Shown in pieces: positions 58,935 to 64,000 of a stretch of DNA of 64,000 nucleotides. Position numbers and translations under genes: made by a program. Position 1 is the first letter of the stretch, and every line of letters starts with the position of its first letter. The stretch is from the NCBI GenBank assembly GCA_008638375.1, contig CM018035.1:36574824-36638823 (forward strand), read 5' to 3'. Below the pieces are notes generated by a model. That model searched no databases. It was not told the origin of the DNA and saw only the letters and a program-made list of their open reading frames with translations. This stretch comes from Nyssa sinensis (taxonomy: Eukaryota; Streptophyta; Magnoliopsida; Cornales; Nyssaceae).

Positions 58935-61900
58935 TGTAACACCCTGATCCTGTATAATTAATAATTAAATATTAATTAATAATTAATACCGGCTCAGAGA
59001 ATAATCAAGGGAATTAACCCTAATCTCCCGACGGTCAAGATAGACCGATAAAACAATTAAAACATGTTCGAGAATAGGGTACAATACCCGAACCTAATTA
59101 CCAATTAATTAGGTGAAATAATGTCAATTTAACACTGACGGAATTCGAATTAATTAACCACGGAAATCCCGAATGACTAATAAATGACACGGAACCTCTG
59201 ACACTGTAGATAACTGAAATACGAAACTCTCGGAACAAACCACTTCGAAAGCGGAGCTCCGAATAAGGAGATATCACAGAAATAGCCAAAACTGAATTAC
59301 TGCGCAGCCAAACATGGCCTTAACCAAAAAATGTGGAAAAAGGGCCAAATGGGAGGCCAAGGGAATTGAACCCTTGACCTTTGAGTGCAAAGAAATTTTA
59401 CCCAAAAACTTACTAATTGGGCTACCCACACCTTTGTGCACATATATACAACTTAATTGTATATATCTTTGTATTACCCCAACTTGCCACCCAAATCAAC
59501 CAATGATAACCCATGCAAACCCCACATGATTACTCCCCTCAGCCCACCTCAGCTCACCTGACTCTCTGATTTTCAATCAACTCGACCCTGCACATACATA
59601 TCGAGATATATATGTATAAGTGTATATATATTACACATAATATTGTGATTCATTTTGGTCACAAATAGGTTCTGTGTATAAACCAGAATAGAGGAAGTGA
59701 GGCCTTACGTGCGAGTGAGACTGATTGGTTAGAGGGAGAGGGCTGCATGTGTGTCCATGGCTTGGGGGTATGCAAGCTTGTGCTTGCCTACGGTATCCAT
59801 GGAATGAAATGCACAAGGGAAGGAAAGGAACTGAAGATGCACGACTGACTGAGGCACACCTGGAGTGCCAAAAATTAGAAACCGAGCCATAGAGGAGAAC
59901 AACCACTGTTTGAAAGGTAAAACACCAAAAAATTTTCGAATTTTCCTCTCAAGCATGCCTACTGTTTTCAGTGTATTTAATCTATATAAACTGTATACAT
60001 AGGCTCCTGTGAGACCTTAGAATTGTCATGAACAACTGAGAAGGTTGGATAAGTTAGAAAACATAAAACCGAGACCCAACCGCCATGGATGGAGCTTCCC
60101 TGTAGCAGGTCTGATTTGACCTCCAGAAAACTGAATCTTGATGGTCTAAACACGAACTAGACCTTCCTAAGGTGTCAAAACCACGGATCCGCGACCTACA
60201 AACCTAGGTCTAGACCCTCAAAACCGAACCTATGGGTCTCGGCCATGTAACCCAAAATCTGAAATGAACACCTAAACTGAAATTTGTAAATGGGATGTTG
60301 ATCCCCATGGACATACGGTCACAAAGAACCAAACCGTGTGAGATTTGGTTGAGAAATAAGGCCCCACGACCAAACTGAAAACCTGCATGATAATCGGTTA
60401 TACAGAGCTCCATGCATGGATTCGAAGCTCAAAATCGATGCCAAGTTGTTGGTCTAGACTCTAGGAACAGTTTGGAACCAAAATCAGTTGAAAACAGCCT
60501 TCGAAAACCCACGAAATTGGAAAAACTTGGTGACTGCAACTAGGGCAACAATGCCCTGCACGATGGGGAAGACAGAGTCGACTCGGTCGACTCGCGTGTC
60601 GACCTAGACACGTGTCGGTCTACGGGCGTGCCACTGCTTTAGTGGAACGGCGCCGTTTGAGGTTAAAGGTTTTAAGTTTAAAACCTGAATTCGATCTGTT
60701 TGGTAATCCAAATAATAGATTGAAATCTGAACTGGGCTATCCAAACCAAGAATAAGAAAGAAATTGGGGTTACCAGGGATATGTTATCCCGGTTTTCTGA
60801 GGGACCAGTGAACCGGTTGGTTTTGAGGAATCTGGACCGGTCCAACAGTTTGAACCCTAAAACCAAAGGGTTTGAACCCTAATTTTTATGTAATTACATT
60901 TTAACCCCTGAAGTTTCCTGAAATTACGATTTAACCCCTGACAGTTTTAAATATTGTACAGTGGCCCAGATTTTGGGAAAATTATACATTTAAGCCCTGC
61001 CAAATTAATTAAATAATAAAATAATTATTTTATTATTTTATTAAATAGGTAAAATTATAATTTTACCCCTAGACATTAAATATGTCAAACGGAGTCCAAA
61101 TAAATTAAATAAATAGTGTATTTTCACTATTTCAAGCATTCTGGACTCAATGGTACAATCCGATTTTGGAAATACAGTCCCGAAAAATACAGACCCGTAA
61201 GTGATAAATGACCGAACTGCCCCTGATGGTACCCAGACCCAAATAAAAATATCAGATAGCCTATTTTGACTACCTCGGGCATTCTGAACTCAACGGTGAG
61301 GTCCGTTTAATGAACTGAGGTCCCGAAAAATACAGACACGTAGGTGTAAATGATCGAATTTCCCTTAATGATACCCAGGGCCGATTAAACATAACAGACA
61401 GTCCAATTTCACTATGTTGGACGCTCTGGACCAAATGGTGAGGTCCATTTTATGAACTGACGTGCCGAACAATACGACACATGAAATTACCAAATTACCC
61501 CTGATACCGTACGAGACCTAAACAAAGTCCGATTGGGACGAAACTAATACCGGTAGGAGCCCAGACACTGGTGAGACTGTATACTTGATTAGATGACGAA
61601 TCGGGGTCAGAATTACACAAAACGTAAAATGACCAAAATACCCCTGAGCACTGTAAGTGCAAAGTAGAGGTCCAATAAAGGTCAAACTGATCTGATAAAT
61701 TATCATAGGGATAATTATGAACACTGAAGGGCTAAATAAGACTCCGAGAAAGTCAACGCGTAAAACGAGAAATGATCGATGTGTCCCGACGATCTAAAGC
61801 AGATACCAAATGAAGTCCAAGGGACTTACAAATTTATACATGAGATATATGGGACGTTCTGAGGACCATGATAGAGTCCGGGGCAAAAATGACAAAATTA

Positions 61901-64000
61901 TCATTTTGCCCCTAAGACTAAATAAGTACCCAACTAATACCGATTAAAGTCTAAAAGACTTAAAACTTCATATATACGATATATGGGATATTCTGAGGAC
62001 CATAACAGGATTCGGGATAAGAATGGCAAAATTACCATTTTGCCCCTATGGTTAAAATGAGAACCTAACTGATACCGATTGGAGTCCAAAGGACGTAGAA
62101 CTTTGTACTTAAGATATAAAGACTATTCTGAAGACCACGACAGGGTCCGGGACAAGAATGGTAAAATTACCATTTTGCCCCTAAGGTTGAATGAGTGCCT
62201 GACTGATAACAATTGAAGTCTAAATGACTTAGGATATAATCCTAATAACTGCTAAGCCTAATTAAAGAATGAAATAGCCTCGGGTGAGACCCAATGGAAG
62301 GGCGATAGGCTACTAGGCTATCTTAGGTAATCCGATAGATACCTAAGATGACGAATGAGACCTGAATGGATGAGTTCTGATCTGTCTGTGATTGATGATT
62401 CTTATTCAGGATATACATGGAGATGCCTGACGTACCTCGAGGTTATCGGATTATTTATGCAAGGAAATAAGCGTAAAGTTTGTGAGTAACTCCTGACACT
62501 GTACTGTATTTTGATTCACTGTCTGTCCTTTGTGAGTAACTTCTGACACTGTTTTGATACTGTCCCTTGATTTACTGATCTGTTTTGAATGCAATTAATT
62601 ACGTGCAATTATTTAAATGCATGCCTTTTCGTACTATATCACTTATGACATGGTTTTAGTCTTTTAAATAATTGACTATATTCCTGATCCCTGTGTTAGC
62701 ATCCCGTACTGTTTTGCCCGTTTTGAACTGTTGAGATAAAATGGATATATTGAACCATTATTTTTGAAACGATTAAATAAACCATGTGATATAGGCAAAG
62801 AACAACATTTTGTTGTATCGTACCGCTTTGTATAGTATACTGTCTGAATGCTATATTGTTTAAATGTATGTACTTAATGTACGCCCTTTGTACCACATTC
62901 CACGTGATGTGCTTGTGTCCTTCGAATTAGGAATTCTGTTCAGTTCGGTTATGTGCTGTCCGTTAATGATATGTCTGCCTCGATTGATATGTTCCGTCCG
63001 GCTCTGACATGTTCCATCCGTTAATGATATTAAGTTCGCCTTGATTGATATATGGTCCAGTTCCGTTGTGTACTGTCCGTTGATGATACGTCTGTCTTGA
63101 TTGAAATATTGTTCAGTCCAGTTATGATTAGTTCCGACAGTGATGTGTCCCTGACTTGATTGTTATATTGTTTCTACCCAGTTTCGTTATGTTGTGTCCT
63201 GTTCATGATTTGCCTGTGTCCTGATTAGTGTATTGTTTCCGTTTAGTTCCGTTATAATTTTATCCGTTCGCGATATGCCTTTGCTTGACTGATGTATTAT
63301 TTCCGTTCGATTCCGTTATATTCCATCTGTTGATGACATCTCTAGCCTGATTGATAGATGGTCTAGTTCCGTTATGTTTCCGTCCTGTTATTGTTATGCC
63401 TTGTCTTGATTGATCTTGTTCAACTCTGCTATGTTCTTGCCATTGATAATATACCCCTGTCTTGACTGACTTATTGTTCCCACTCAGTCCCGATTGTGAT
63501 TCGTTTCGTTAATGAAAAGTCTGTGTCTTGACCGATATATTAGCAATAGTTATTGTTTTGACCGATTGGTTATGTCATGTTCCGATCCGTTTGTATTGTT
63601 TGTTCGATTCTGTTTTATTGTACTAGACTGCTTATGAAATGGATTTATAAAAATAGTTATTTTTGAAATGACTAAATTATCCATGTGCCTTGGAAGCACA
63701 AAATTGGATTTGAAACCCATGATAGGGAATCTGTGTTACTCACTGGGCTTATTTAAGCTCACCCCATTATTCTGACATTTTTCAGAAATTACCTCCATTG
63801 GATTAGAAGGTACTATGACATGACGTGAATAGGCCAAGTGGCATCGCAAGTAAGGATCTGACGGCACTGAATTGGAGAGACTGGTTTATTGTGGATTGAA
63901 CCTGGTTATTCCGGTGAGTGGTATGTTATGACTGACTTGACTGATATATACTAGATAGACATGGCTCATGGAACTAATGGTACTCTAGAGATATTAGATC
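58935..64000 (+). repeat. 3' LTR of X, truncated by the window end
   Basis: Begins TGTAACACCCTGATCCTG. Colinear with the 5' LTR: tRNA-like module, shared modules (61020-62225), minisatellite (about 62930-63560). About 280 bp should remain outside the window. Confidence 0.92.
59355..59435 (-). other. tRNA-like module in the 3' LTR of X
   Basis: Minus strand: GTGGGTAGCCCAATT at 59429-59415 and GGGTTCAATTCCC at 59373-59361, as in the 5' LTR. Confidence 0.5.

Larger units (their letters stand above)
37695..64000 (+). mobile_element. Element X: non-coding giant-LTR element (family 2), right end outside
   Basis: 5' LTR 37695-40807 and 55970-58199 (about 5.34 kb without K), internal region 58200-58934 (735 bp), 3' LTR from 58935 past the window end. 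The internal region has a primer site and a polypurine tract but no credible ORF. The LTRs differ by roughly 1% on inspection, more than those of K, which fits K being the later insertion. Confidence 0.9.

Overview
The window is repetitive nuclear DNA of a flowering plant, almost certainly pericentromeric or other heterochromatin. I see no host gene. Practically every base belongs to a nest of Ty3/gypsy LTR retrotransposons. The plant assignment rests on initiator-Met tRNA primer sites, a Tat-lineage integrase with its antisense ORF, plant-type Gag zinc knuckles and plant-type introns. The species cannot be read from the sequence.

I use letters for the elements. Left part: A (1-10232, + strand) is a gag-only element with LTRs of about 4.2-4.3 kb. 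It sits inside the integrase gene of T, a Tat-lineage element (10233-16515, +). T sits inside LTR G (16516-17019, -), and G sits inside the pol region of C, a dead gag-pro(-pol) element (17020-18545, -). Right part: the gag of C is also broken by LTR D (18546-19272 and 27473-27903, -). D is broken by H, a doubly deleted element (19273-27472, -), which holds solo LTR I (22867-27151, +). D is broken again by E, a dead gag-only element (27904-37680, -), which holds solo LTR J (31620-36970, +). The 5' LTR of E is broken by F (only 14 bp visible, 37681-37694). F is broken by X (37695 to beyond 64000, +), whose first LTR holds the complete element K (40808-55964, +). The second LTR of K holds solo LTR L (49377-54884, -). 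This gives the chain C > D > E > F > X > K > L. Four insertions have perfect 5-bp target duplications on both sides (I, J, K, L) and H has one with a single mismatch.

Two families of giant LTRs dominate. Family 1 (A, H, I, K; LTR about 4.2-4.4 kb) starts TGTAATA and ends GGGTCGTGACA. Family 2 (J, L, X; LTR about 5.3-5.5 kb) starts TGTAACACCCC and ends GGGATGTGACA. Both share a degenerate ~145-bp module and other colinear blocks, so they look like distant relatives. Their internal regions are tiny: gag alone in A and E, nothing coding in K (911 bp) or X (735 bp). They must be moved by proteins from elsewhere, yet the LTRs of K are almost identical, so movement was recent.

The most interesting signals are: (1) an array of short hairpins with compensatory base changes just after the primer site in A, H and K, a candidate RNA packaging or dimerisation signal; (2) tRNA-like A-box/B-box modules, antisense to the LTR, conserved in both giant-LTR families; (3) a small lysine- and glutamate-rich protein encoded inside the LTR, split by a predicted 160-bp intron in A but continuous in I; (4) an LTR pair in A that is nearly identical except for a foreign-looking last ~220 bp; (5) an element (E) with two different kinds of LTR.
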